Shown in pieces: positions 22,440 to 33,100 of a DNA stretch of 64,000 nt. A model generated the notes under the pieces. The model searched no databases and had not been told where the DNA came from. It saw nothing but the letters and a program-made list of their open reading frames with translations. The DNA comes from Zasmidium citrigriseum (Eukaryota > Ascomycota > Dothideomycetes > Mycosphaerellales > Mycosphaerellaceae), in the NCBI GenBank assembly GCA_002786025.1, contig NHNW01000005.1, positions 806,001-870,000 on the forward strand, read 5' to 3'. The translations under genes were made by a program, and so were the position numbers. Numbering within the stretch: the first letter of the stretch is position 1; each line of letters starts with the position of its first letter.

Positions 22440-23093
22440 GAAAGAGGAAAGCGTGGTGAAACGTGATGCGACACGGATTTGTGCATTTGCAGGGCGTACT
22501 GGCGTGAATGCTTCGTCTACAGGTGGGGGCCAACCAAAAAAAATTCAACAAGAGCGCTGGTGTTCCGGAAAAGAGGGGATAACGAACACCGCGGCGCTTT
22601 CAACCTGCTGCGTGGGAAAATGGGCGTGCTACTGATATCCGGCCGTGAATCGAGATTATGAAATGCAAAACCAACTTTTTTCTCTGCCACGTTCCTTCGT
22701 CACATGTTTCGCCCTGTGAGACCCTGACATTCCCCACATCACGTGGCGCGCCCAAAACGGCGCTAGTACGTCACCGGGGAGCAACAAAGACGCAGGACGG
22801 GAGGATTGCTTGAGCGCGAGTCCTCCTTTTCTGTGAAGAGCCCACAAGCGCGACATTCAGGTGCAGACCTACATTCGCCTACAAGCAACACCCCAGTTCG
22901 GTCACCGCAGTCTACCAAACCACCGCCCACGTCCGCCCGTTTCTGCCCGACACGTGTTTGGCCGTCGTCACAAGAGCAGGAGCTGCTCCAGCAAAGTTCA
23001 CAGCTGCCGTCTTCAGAAAACAGCACTTCTCTCTACCGTCAACCGCACTCTTTCGCTTTCTCACTCACTTCTACCACACATACCACCGCCGCA
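22440..23093. other. Intergenic
   Basis: About 650 bp: SHM2 3' region, then the promoter and C/T-rich leader (23040-23093) of the next gene. No coding sequence or repeat recognised. Confidence 0.4.
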
Positions 23094-23975
23094 ATGTCCA
23101 ACCCGACTCTGATCAATCTCCCACCACCGCCCTCCGACCCTGTCACGCCGTCCGATGTCCCGTATGCGCCCCCACAAAGAAAGCACTCCCGCACAAACTA
23201 ATTGGACTGCAGATCTCGAAGCGGCACCCCTAATTCCACCACGACCTCCATGTCGGAGCTCTCAACCGTCGCAATCAAAGACGGCCACCGCGGACACCTC
23301 CCCCACCACGGCCACGGCGCACAACACCAATCCTCCGGCCTGAGCAACCAACTCGACGCCGAGCGCGCCGACCGCATCTCCCGCCTCGCAGGCCTCGAGC
23401 GCGTCACCACCGCCCGCAACCCGCAAACTCCCACAAACCTTACCCCCGGCGCGACCGCCCCTCCTCCGCCAGGCACGACCTACTTCGACGCCTCAGGCAA
23501 CCCCGCCGCCGCCCGCGAACGCAGCACCGTCGGCAGCGCCTCCGCAACCGGTAGTGTCGGCGCGCGAACCACGTGGGCCGGCAGCGAAGCGGGCGGCGAC
23601 TTCGACAAGATGAGCGAGTCCCAGGATATGGATATGGATACTTCCTCCGTGGGCGGTATGTCTGAGGAAGGCACCGCGAGTCTGGTCGGTTTCGGCGAGG
23701 GAGCGCGCACGCCCGCTCGACAGAGCACGATCAGCAGTCCCGGCGGCGGCAAGAGCGCGACGACACCCCGCGACGCACGTATGATTGACGGAATGACGTA
23801 TGATGAGAATGTCGTGGACACGACGAGCGATCTGCGTCGCAGCGCACAGAGTCCCACTGGTCAAGAGCAGGCAGAGCGTATAGTCCGCCAGCATATGGAC
23901 ACTACGAGTGCAGATCGCATGCAGCGCGGACAGGATTCGAACGATCATCTCGGTCGTTTCGGGTTTGAGAAGTAG
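23094..23975 (+). CDS. Hypothetical disordered protein
   Basis: Exons 23094-23161 and 23213-23975 with a 51-bp intron (GTATGC donor, ACTAAT branch, CTGCAG acceptor); 276 residues. The first exon encodes MSNPTLINLPPPPSDPV, and splicing joins it to SRSGTPNSTTTSMSEL. The whole chain is low in hydrophobic residues and rich in Ser, Thr, Gly and Ala, with many SP/TP sites. A more ordered part may be QLDAERADRISRLAGLERV near 68-86, probably a conserved helix. There is no membrane segment, signal peptide or enzyme motif. It is likely an intrinsically disordered, phosphorylated protein. I do not recognise its family, and its role is unknown. Confidence 0.7.
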
Positions 23976-24302
23976 CACCAGTAACGTCATTCTCGTTTGC
24001 GAGAAACGCTGCTGGTCAGCTCTGTTCTTCTGAACTTTTGGAAGTATGCGTATGCCATGAATATGCGTAGCGATGGGCGTTCTTGGGGTCAAACAAAGGA
24101 CCGGCCTGTCATGGCCTTGGTCTCGCTGCTGTGGACCCATCACGCAGCTTTTGGGCTTTCTTTTAACTGGCGTGGGAATTCAATGACTGGAATGAAAGGA
24201 AAAGAGAAAACTGAGATACCTCGAAAAATCCCCAAACACTATGGGGCTCATGTACCATGAATTATGAAAGAAATCCTCATCCCGTCTATCGCTTTTCTTT
24301 CT
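23976..24302. other. Convergent intergenic region
   Basis: 327 bp between the 3' ends of two genes. Nothing recognised. Confidence 0.4.
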
Positions 24303-25877
24303 CTATCTCCGCAAGTCCACCACTTCGAATTGCAAGGTCGGTGCTTCGGTGACATGGCCCGGCTTCAAAGCATCCGTGTAGAGATTCGGCTCACCGTGAG
24401 GATGGAAGAGTCCTTGCTGCGTGCAGCCCAATACATGTTCCAGTCCTGGAGGATCCGTCAAGCGGAAACAGCCCCAGTCGGGTGAATGTCTTGGCGCGCA
24501 AACGATTGCAATGGCTTCGGGTAACATGACTTGATATCCCGAACTCGTATGCAAGTCTCTCGACGACAGGAAGCAGGACTGTGAAGGATGGGTGTGGATC
24601 CAGCCGCAGACGAGAAGGTCGTTGGAGTCGCAGTAGTCGAAGAGGGCGTTGTCTCCCTCCTCTGTCGTATCGCAGGTGTCTGAGGTAGAGGTCTGATCCG
24701 GAATTATGAGGGTGTTGACGAAGAGGGCGTTGGCGAAGGGAGTCGCGCAGAGAATTCCACAGGTCTCCAGGTTGCGAGCGGTGTTCGGGTGGGCGAGGTT
24801 GAGAAAGGTCGTCCGGAGGGTTGGCGGAAGGAGGATGGTCCGCAGGGCCACGCCGCGTTCGGTCGAGGCGACGGATTGGAAGGTATATTTCGAAGGGGCA
24901 CCTGGTGGCGGAGAGGGTGTCGCCGATGGTATATCGTGTTTTGGTGGGAGCGCTGGAGCGGCGAGTTCGGTGGTTGAGTAGTCGTGAAGGGCTTCTTTGG
25001 CCGGGAGAGCTGGCGGGAGAGTATAGTGACTTTGAGGGGCCATTGGTTGCATTGAGGGTGAATTCCAGTCCATCCTGCTTTCCCTCTGAGGGACTGACGG
25101 ATATCGGTAAGACGAGGATTGTTGTCGGGGTGGTCTACTTTCATCGCTGGTTTGGTAGGTGTGGCGGTACAGATGTCGGCCAGCATCTCTCACTCCATCA
25201 CTGACTCTGTTGTTGTCTGCTTCGGGATCCTCTGCCACAATGCCTCGTCGCCGTGCTGCTACTGTAGCAGGCGAAATGCCAGCTTGCTTGGTCGATTGCC
25301 TGGTGGCATCTCTCCTCCGTATCTCACGATGGGCCAGGTCAACCGCTAGATCTCGATTATCGAATGCATTGATGGTCTGAGTTGGACTGGTCGGTGAAGC
25401 ACTCCCAATTGACGCTCTCGAGCCTCTTCGCGAGTCGTTATACGCAGGCTGTCTGGTGGTGAGGTTGAACTGTTCTTGGGCACGCTGTCGCTCAGCAATT
25501 CGCCTCTGTCTGTTCTGGACATGTCGATCATATGCTTGATTGATCAAAGGTTTCCACTGCTCAAGCTTGACAAGATTGCGCTGAATGGCCTTGCGTTCCT
25601 GAGCCAGATCCTGTTTGAAGCGAGGGTCCCTGTAATCTGGATGCTCCGGCAGTTTCGACAGAATCAAGTGACAATGCCGATAGATATAAAGGTAAGCCAT
25701 TTGAATGTTGCCTTCATGTTCCCAGTTTGCCGCCTCGGTCAGCAGCATCCTGGCCGAGCGGAGCCAATGTTTCAGTGGGAGATTGGGGCTGAAGTCGAAG
25801 TTCTGTGCTCGGTTGACAATGTCTTCAACACTGTGAGGCCTCGTCGCGAAATCGTCAGCATGTCGTGAAAGAGCCAT
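24303..25877 (-). CDS. AMSH-like deubiquitinase (JAMM protease)
   Basis: Single exon, 524 residues. AMSH proteins remove Lys63-linked ubiquitin chains from cargo at endosomes together with the ESCRT machinery. The N-terminus (about 1-145) is the USP8/AMSH dimerisation or MIT-like helical domain, with LLTEAANWEHEGNIQMAYLY. A disordered Arg/Gln/Ser/Pro linker covers about 145-335. The MPN domain follows, with ETCGIL and the zinc motif HTHPSQSCFLSSRD (428-441, pattern HxHPx7Sx2D). The catalytic Glu of ETCG is present. The Cys residues after the motif (CAPRHSPDWGCFRL) and the late HPH segment match the AMSH-specific second zinc site and its Lys63 specificity. It is the likely homologue of fission yeast Sst2. 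It is divergent from the Mtf1-like gene. Confidence 0.93.
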   Translation of the reverse strand: MALSRHADDFATRPHSVEDIVNRAQNFDFSPNLPLKHWLRSARMLLTEAANWEHEGNIQMAYLYIYRHCHLILSKLPEHPDYRDPRFKQDLAQERKAIQRNLVKLEQWKPLINQAYDRHVQNRQRRIAERQRAQEQFNLTTRQPAYNDSRRGSRASIGSASPTSPTQTINAFDNRDLAVDLAHREIRRRDATRQSTKQAGISPATVAARRRGIVAEDPEADNNRVSDGVRDAGRHLYRHTYQTSDESRPPRQQSSSYRYPSVPQRESRMDWNSPSMQPMAPQSHYTLPPALPAKEALHDYSTTELAAPALPPKHDIPSATPSPPPGAPSKYTFQSVASTERGVALRTILLPPTLRTTFLNLAHPNTARNLETCGILCATPFANALFVNTLIIPDQTSTSDTCDTTEEGDNALFDYCDSNDLLVCGWIHTHPSQSCFLSSRDLHTSSGYQVMLPEAIAIVCAPRHSPDWGCFRLTDPPGLEHVLGCTQQGLFHPHGEPNLYTDALKPGHVTEAPTLQFEVVDLRR

Positions 25878-26265
25878 TGCGATAATCCGTCAAGAGGCCA
25901 AAGCTTTGGGGCGTTCACATGCAAGCGCCGTTTGTGTGCCGAAAAAACGGAGAATTCGAAGGAGCAGCTTTCGGTCTCGATCAGAGTCTTCGAGTCGCAG
26001 TGATCTTTATGTGTGGCGTGAATGTTTCGCTTCGCCGTGCCGCAATGTTTTGGTGTGCACAAGTTATCGAGGAGGAAGGAGGTCTCGCGATTGCCGCTGC
26101 CTGTCGTCAGAACAAGGTCCATGCCAAGACCTCCGGGGCCACGAGGTGATCCCTGCAGCATCCATCGAACCTTCACCAAGCGGGAAGGATCGTTGCATCT
26201 TCAGCATCTGATTTTCCATCCTTTTTTTCTTCTTTCTGCCCTTTCCATCTCCATCGCTCATTTAC
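25878..26265. other. Divergent promoter region
   Basis: 388 bp between the divergent AMSH-like and Mtf1-like genes, ending in a T/C-rich leader before the ATG at 26266. No other element recognised. Confidence 0.4.
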
Positions 26266-28345
26266 ATGCCCAAGACTATCCCGAAGGCCATCACATCGCT
26301 GATTGACCCCAACCACCCGGTCATCAACACTCTTGGCAGAACTTTTGGTGGCCACCTTCCGGGGAGGCGAAGTGTTGTCAGGGGCGTCAATCTCGAAGGC
26401 CAACATGGAGGTGATGGCAATGTCAATAGAAGCGGCGTGAGCTATCGGACGGATATCATAGACGAGAATCTCTGCGGTGAGTAGGGTTTGTAACATTTGA
26501 ATTGAGCTAGGGCTGACTTCTTCCGAAGACGATGTGCTCAATTATCTCGCTCCGACCTTGGAGCATTACAAAGGATGTACCATCATCGATGCTCATCCAG
26601 GCGCTTGCGTCTGGTCTACAAAGCTCCATGAACTTCTCAAACCGAAGCAGCATATCCTGATGGAGCCGGAGGAGAGATATGTCGAGCCCTTTATTCAACC
26701 GCTTCTGGACAAGAAGGACTCAACTTTCAGATATACGCCGCGTGGCCCAATCAGTGACAGGGCGGCTCTGGAAAACTTCAAGACCATTCTCTCGGACAAG
26801 GACTTACTGACGCCGCCTGCTCCGTTACCCGAAGACGATCCAAGGCTCCGTCAGCTGGACACTTCGGTGCTAGTGACGGGCAACATCGCCCGCCTCTTTC
26901 CACAATTCAAAATGCCGGCCATAGTTGGAAAAGCGTCGCAACAAGCGCATCGTACCTTGCAACAGCTCACGGCGTGGTCGTGGCTGTCACATCAAACATT
27001 CCACAGTCAAGGTCTCGTGAGGATGCTGTGGTGGGTACCCGACCAACACAAAAGCCTCATGATGCCTCATTTGACATACGAGAATTCATCTCTGAACCTA
27101 TCAATGCAGATGGGCGCACAAATGGCAGAAGTTGTGGGCGTGGAGCCAGCAATTACTTACGCCATGGGAAATCACAGCCGCGCAAAGGCAATCATGGTCC
27201 ATGAACGCATGCCCTGGTACGAAGCCGAGATGTCCAAGCTGGTGAGGCAAAAGATGAAGAAGGCGGGCATTAAAGTGCCCAAAGACCGCTCTGTACTTGG
27301 GCAGCTTTCCAAGTCGCCAGCGCAAGCAGATGATGTCAAATCGCCGATGGTAACCCATCACAAAACTGTCAAAGGACTCGAATCCGCCATCAAGCAGCTT
27401 CGAGACCATTGCAACCAAGTCATGCCTGCAATACAGGAAGCCGCAAATATTTCCCACCCCACGAAGGTGGAAAATCTCCTCGGCTCGTACATCAAGACCA
27501 TCAAGTATCCTCAAAGCTTGGCCTTGGGCAGAGCCTACCAGCACACACTTCCGCCAAAATATTTGCCGAAGAAGCCTCCCAAGGGACCCGGTAGGCCGAA
27601 AAAGGGCTCGATCCTGGACGCATTGACTGGCGTGCAATCAAGAATTGTCCTTTTCATGGACCTCAACCTCCGCATCATCAACCTCGAAGCAAACTACGCC
27701 GCGCTCGCAGAACAAGGCAAAGACGTCTCCGCGCTCAAAAACGAAATCCTTCAGCTCGACAAATACATCCACTCCTACGACGTCGTCAACCGGGCCCCAA
27801 TCCCAAACTTCATCCACCGCGCCATCGCCGACCACCTCGCCTTCTTCTCCCAACCGCCCCTCCTCCTCTGGGACCGCCGTCCCTACGAACCCCTCAAGGC
27901 ATCCCTCGACTCCTTCTGGCCTCACTACCCCCTCGCCCTCCTCGAAATAACACCCACAGGCCGCGATCTCACCGTCCCGGACATCGCCGACCGCTTCGAA
28001 GCAACGCGCACAACCTCCGAACTCATCAAATACATGTTCACTTTCAAAACCCATCCGATCGGGGCTGTGCTGGATAAGATTGCTCCTAATGCTGCGCAGG
28101 ATTTGATCCCGCAGGTACCGGCGCTGGCGGATCCGAGGAAGGGGGGTCGGTTGGATCCGACGAAGTTGAGGGTTCGGATGTTGAACGAGGAGATGGTGGA
28201 GGGGCTTGTGAGGGCTTGGTTTGAGTGGCCTTTTAAGCCGAGGTTGATCGATTTGGCGTTGGCGGCGGATGGGGGTGGGAGTGAAGGGGAGGGAGATGTT
28301 GAGGGAGAGGGACAAGAGGGGATAGTGGAGGAGGAACATGAATAG
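26266..28345 (+). CDS. MTF1: Mitochondrial transcription factor Mtf1-like
   Basis: Exons 26266-26476 and 26529-28345 with a 52-bp intron (GTGAGT donor, GCTGAC branch, CGAAG acceptor); 675 residues. Proteins of the rRNA dimethyladenosine transferase fold have become the specificity factor of mitochondrial RNA polymerase in fungi. After splicing the segment ENLCDDVLNYLAP, then TIIDAHPGACVWSTKLHELL and HILMEPEERY, matches the start of this fold. The cofactor-binding motif is degenerate (HPGAC in place of the GxGxG pattern), as expected for a factor that no longer methylates. Later landmarks are SVLVTGNIARLF and a helical C-terminal half. A basic patch with GRPKK (about residues 424-428) resembles an AT-hook. 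The acidic Gly/Glu tail and the length, about twice that of yeast Mtf1, are notable. A mitochondrial location is inferred. Confidence 0.75.
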
Positions 28346-28570
28346 AAGGTTGTATAGAGAGATCAAGACGTATCATTGTGGCATGAATAGAAAGTCGAGT
28401 CTCGTATTCGTGGTGTCGTAAATGGCATATAGTCATCGTCGTCGGTGCTTCGTTTGAGCTGTGAGAATTCCTGCACCTGCTCTGTCGTCGTGGGTCTATG
28501 CAAATAATCCTCCATTCGTCCAAAACACATCAATCGTCACCGCATCCTTTCCCTCCCCGTCCGGCCAGCA

Positions 28571-29626
28571 TCAAACATCAACAAACCTCACCACCCTCTT
28601 CGCCCCCACTCCATCCTCCCCGTTCCCGCCACCACCCCCCGCACCAGCACTCCTCTTCCTCCTCTCAAACCTCCTCTGCCGCGCCTCCCTCGCCTCCCTA
28701 CTCTTCCACTCCTCCACCTGCTTCTTCCGTTTCATACTCCTCGCATGCGCCATCGCCGGCGTGGGTTTAAACCCAATCCCATTGATCCCCTCTCCATCGT
28801 CGTCCGGATTGGAAGGGTCGATGTCGTGGCCTGTGATCTCGGAGATTTGCCAGGTTAGAGAGGTGGATTGTTGGGGTGTGTCGGACGTTAGGGGCGTCTG
28901 TGAGAGGGTCATTGATTCGAGGGTTGGTGGGGGTGGTGGGGAGGAGAGGCGGCGTTTGGAGGATTGGCCTGGGGGGGAGGAGGTTGGTGGTTGTTGGGAG
29001 GATGGTGGTGAAGGTGAGGGTGTTGGTGTTGGTTCTGTTCGGGTGGAGAGGTAGCTGGACTCTTTCCTCAGGCTCGGAACTTTCGTCAGAGTTCGTCGAT
29101 GAGGCGGAATCACGACTCTCGCTGGTGCCGGGGATGGCGAGCCCATTCTTAAGTCCTCTGGCTCCGTCATCGCCATCAAACTCGACGGTCCTTCACTATC
29201 CGGAATCTCCAGCTCCCTCGAATACGACGGCGTCACGTCCCCATCCACCTTCACCTTCTTCCTTGGACTCTGACTCGAGCTCGGAAGCCCAGCTCCCACT
29301 TCCTCGCCATCGCTAACCCCCAACCCTCGAAACCTCTCCGCGACCTTCGTTCGCGGACTATTCGACCCGCTCTCCGTGACTTCCTCCTGGACGAGGGCGG
29401 TGGTGGCGACGCTCAGCATCGTGGGAGCCGTGGTCCTTCCCGGAGCTGAAGATGATGATTCCGGCTCAGACACAGATTCTTGCCGTTTCCGCTTCGGACT
29501 CTCACTCCTTCGTCCCAGAGCCGCTTGCTGCTGTCCTGTTGGCGGCGGCTTATTATTGTTGGTATTTCCGTTTGTCCTCGGCGTCGGCGACCGATACGGC
29601 GGGTTGCGATACGCGGCCAGAATCAT
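28571..29626 (-). CDS. Hypothetical protein with basic C-terminal helix
   Basis: Single exon, 351 residues. The N-terminal 240 residues are disordered, with Ser/Pro-rich segments and two basic patches that could direct it to the nucleus (SPKRKRQES and SPRKKVKVD). The C-terminal part looks conserved. It contains SLTWQISEITGHDIDPSNP, then GINGIGFKPTPAMA, then a long Arg/Lys/Glu helix (RSMKRKKQVEEWKSREARE). It ends GAKRVVRFVDV. I recognise this as a recurring layout in filamentous ascomycetes but know no function. The acidic-to-basic switch and helix suggest nucleic-acid or protein binding in the nucleus. It is convergent with the Mtf1-like gene, 225 bp apart. Confidence 0.75.
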   Translation of the reverse strand: MILAAYRNPPYRSPTPRTNGNTNNNKPPPTGQQQAALGRRSESPKRKRQESVSEPESSSSAPGRTTAPTMLSVATTALVQEEVTESGSNSPRTKVAERFRGLGVSDGEEVGAGLPSSSQSPRKKVKVDGDVTPSYSRELEIPDSEGPSSLMAMTEPEDLRMGSPSPAPARVVIPPHRRTLTKVPSLRKESSYLSTRTEPTPTPSPSPPSSQQPPTSSPPGQSSKRRLSSPPPPPTLESMTLSQTPLTSDTPQQSTSLTWQISEITGHDIDPSNPDDDGEGINGIGFKPTPAMAHARSMKRKKQVEEWKSREAREARQRRFERRKRSAGAGGGGGNGEDGVGAKRVVRFVDV

Positions 29627-30175
29627 GTTTGCGCAAACTTCAGTTTTCCTGCGTGTCTGACGTCTCTCTTTGCGTGCACCTGCGTTGTCTTCGTTTTTGT
29701 TTGTCGTGGGTGTTGCGTGATTTTGTAGTTCAGATGTGGGCAGGTGAGGTCAAGGATTCTAGGCAAGCTGTGGCGGCGGGGAGGGAGGAAGGTTGGCTTA
29801 GGCGGCAGGTGTACCCGCCTCGCACCTGCCCTTAACTAACCAATAGGCGGGGGCTTTGATTAAGCGCCAGCTCACACCAGCTCAGGCGGATGCCACGAGT
29901 GACGACGCTTCACCTGACTGCCTGCAGTATGTTCACGTGTGACTCCTGATAAGAGGACACGCTGGTCAAATTCGGCTGGTACTACAGAAGGGATATCTCG
30001 TCCACAGAACGCCTCGCTACTCAAAGAACCACCCAAGCCAAGCAATCCCTACTCATACACTCAGGACTCATCACCACATATCCCAATCATCGCTCACTCG
30101 CTAATACAAGTGGAAGACCGCTCATGCAGAAGCAACAATTACCCAAAACACTGTCGTTCACGCCTCCATTTCCCC
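29627..30175. other. Intergenic
   Basis: About 550 bp between two minus-strand genes: the promoter of the 28571-29626 gene and the 3' region of the Sec7 gene. Nothing recognised. Confidence 0.4.
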
Positions 30176-33100
30176 TCATCCAGACGTGTGTATCCCACGG
30201 GGCGTGATATCGCCCATCATCATGTTCATGTTGCTCGATATAGCCGGAAGCTCGTATACGTCGTCGTCGTCGCGCTTAGCGACCGGGCTGAGACGCCCTT
30301 CCGCCTTCTTGGCGTAGTAGGTCTCTTTCGCTTTTTGCGCGGCCGTCAAGCTGTCAATGTAGGTGCGGAATTTGACGATCTCGCGTAGCAGATAGTCGGA
30401 TTTGCGTTGCCAGTTCGTCATGGCTTTGTTGAAGTTCGGGTGGCGGGGTGAGTACTGTGCACAACAATGTTAGTAGGTTGCACAATGTCGGGTAGGGGAT
30501 TCCACTTACAGCAAGCTCAATCGCATGCTTCAGCTCGTTATGCTTCTCCAGCTCATCTTCCTGGGTTTGGACATAGGTCGTCAGCTGCCTCAGCTGGTCA
30601 ACCTCCATCAACTGACTCGCCATCATCGACTGGCTTGGCGGTTGCCACTCGTGGATGGTAGTCTTGTCGCCAGGCAGCTTGGCCCTAACGCTGCCGCCAA
30701 ATCCGGCATCAAAGCTGCCTCGGATCGAAGAATGAAGACTTGACCTCTGGCCCCGATCAGTAGACATGCTGTGTGCATGGCCTCGGCTCTGCATTGAAGA
30801 AGGCGGGTGCTGAAAGCTCTCAGATCGGTCAAGCAATGCTGGGTTGATGACCTGCTCCGACCATCCGTACTCGATGTTCGAGACTCCACCAGCCAGAGGC
30901 TCCTTGCTCAATCGAGCGGACCAGTAGTTGGCAGTGGTCATGAACTCCACAGCAATCTCAGGAGTCCCAACATGGAACAAGTGCACTGCACCAGAGGGAA
31001 GACTCAACGCCCACACATGCGGCCTAGCCTTACTATAGCCGGGATTGGGCAACGTCGATGCTATCGTCTGTCGCAGGATGAAAGTGTCCAGTTGCTCGGC
31101 ATTCTCCATCCAGTCACCACCGCCTACTTGTTTGGCAGTAACACTGGCGGCTTTTCCTGGCTTGTTGAATGGACCTTTGCGACCCATCGACTGACTCTTT
31201 GAAGTCTTGTTGAAGTCGAATAAAGTAAGCTTGCCCTTGCTGATGACAGCGAAGCACTCAGTCCAGTTCCTGTCCTTGGCCTTGCGATCCGTGGTCTCCA
31301 TGTGGTGCTTGTGCTTGACAAGACCCTCCTTCGCCCATGGCGCTCCCTGCAGGGCAAGTGCGTCATCCTCGAGAAGGCCATCGAGCATCGAGAAAGAATC
31401 TTCACCACCGGCAGTTTCCTCCCGAATGATCGCTTGCGATAGCGCATTGGCAAATCCGATCGAGTGTTTGAAGGAGTCGATCGAGGGAAAGTGATGCTGG
31501 AAGCTCCCAACCGATGCAGAAGTAAGCGTCTTGCTGAACGAGTACTTGCTGCTCTGGGCGGGTGACCAGAAACCACTGCCCTCGTCGAAGCTCGTGCGAG
31601 ATGAACCCGCAGTGCTAGCGGGGTACAGCTTCGGCCTCGAACGATTCGATCTGCCTTGCCATCTCATGGTCATGGACCGGAAGTCTTGCTTCGAGCGGAA
31701 GGACATATTGTCGGAAGGTGCTCTGCTCACGACAGATCCAGTTCTCTTCAAATTGCCATTCAAGTCAACCACAGAGAGATTGCGATTGCCAGAAGGCAAG
31801 TCATTGTTCGCCATAGCGCCATGCAGAGGCAGCGGATCCGCTCTGATCGAGGTATAGAAAGATTTGAGGATCACCTCAATCTCAACTTCCCAACCTCTCA
31901 TCGAGCCAGTCCATGCCCTCTCCACCAACGCATTCGACGTGCCAGCCTGTGCAGAGTCCGGTGTTGCACTGTCGGAGTCGTTTCTGATCATGCCAGGCCT
32001 AATGGACATGCGCTTGAATCCGCTGCCCACGGTGCTCATCTGCTCAGCCTCGTAATCGTTCCTGGCATTTTCAGGTTGAGGTCTCGGAGAATTGGGAACA
32101 GAAGCTGGTACATGAGCGGGAGAGGGCGGAGGCAAGGACCCTGTGACAGATGCGCCTGTTTGAAGTGACGGACTGGAGTCACTCCAGGGCAGTGTCGGTC
32201 GAGATGACAATGTACCTGGGCGTAACGTATCGTCGAAGGCATTCGGCGCGGCATCAGCGACAACACGCTTGATGGTGGGAATAGTATTCTTGACATATGC
32301 ACTTCGCGACATCTTCTCTCCAATGTCTGCCAGGTGCAGATCGGTGTTGAGCAGGATCAGTGAGTAGATGATGGTGTGAACCACATCTTGAGCCTTGAAC
32401 CCATGGTTTGGATTGCACTCACACCATCGAGCTGAGATGGCTGTAATGATACGGTCGAATTGCTGGGTCTCGCCTCGCAGCACCAGCTTGGTGCACAGTA
32501 CACGAAGGGCGGCCAGAATGTTTAGGCCAGAAAAGTCGAAAAGTTGCATGTAAGCTTGAAGAGTCCGGGTGCTGAGGGTGTTGCGCTCTCCCAGCCAAGC
32601 AGCAGCATCGTACTTGGAAACGTCCTCTTCGTCGCCCTCAAAGATCCTGCGTGCGCGCTCCCGATACTCAGCCCCATCGTCGATGATTTCAGGCGGGACC
32701 TGGATAATTGTGGGCTCGCTGGACCCGCGAGACACGCTCCTCTCGACCTGCAAAGTGGGCAAAGGCAGGTTGCTTGCTGAATGGAAGTTTGTCGAGTCAT
32801 CCGAGAGACTCCTCTGGGGTTCCTCGAGCTGCAATGGGGAGACATCGTTCTCCCCGGGCGAGACAGACGCAGAGTTCAGATGTTCCTCGGACGGCTGTAG
32901 TCGGAGATGGGTGGACTTCTTCGACTGAGGCCTCTCTACAGTAGTATGCTTGGTGATGATCCATCCGTCATCGTTCATGTCGAGAGTAAGACCGGTCCCG
33001 GCGCTGAAGTCCCGCATGTCCTCACCAGGCGGAGACTCAACAGGACTGTTCTCCTGCGACTGTGAAATAATCCGATCTCCAGTGCTTGGCCTGCTGCTCG

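Noticed and set aside
28461..29054. 197-codon plus-strand frame
   Set aside because: Antisense to the 351-residue protein; its translation reflects the complement of Ser/Pro/Arg codons.
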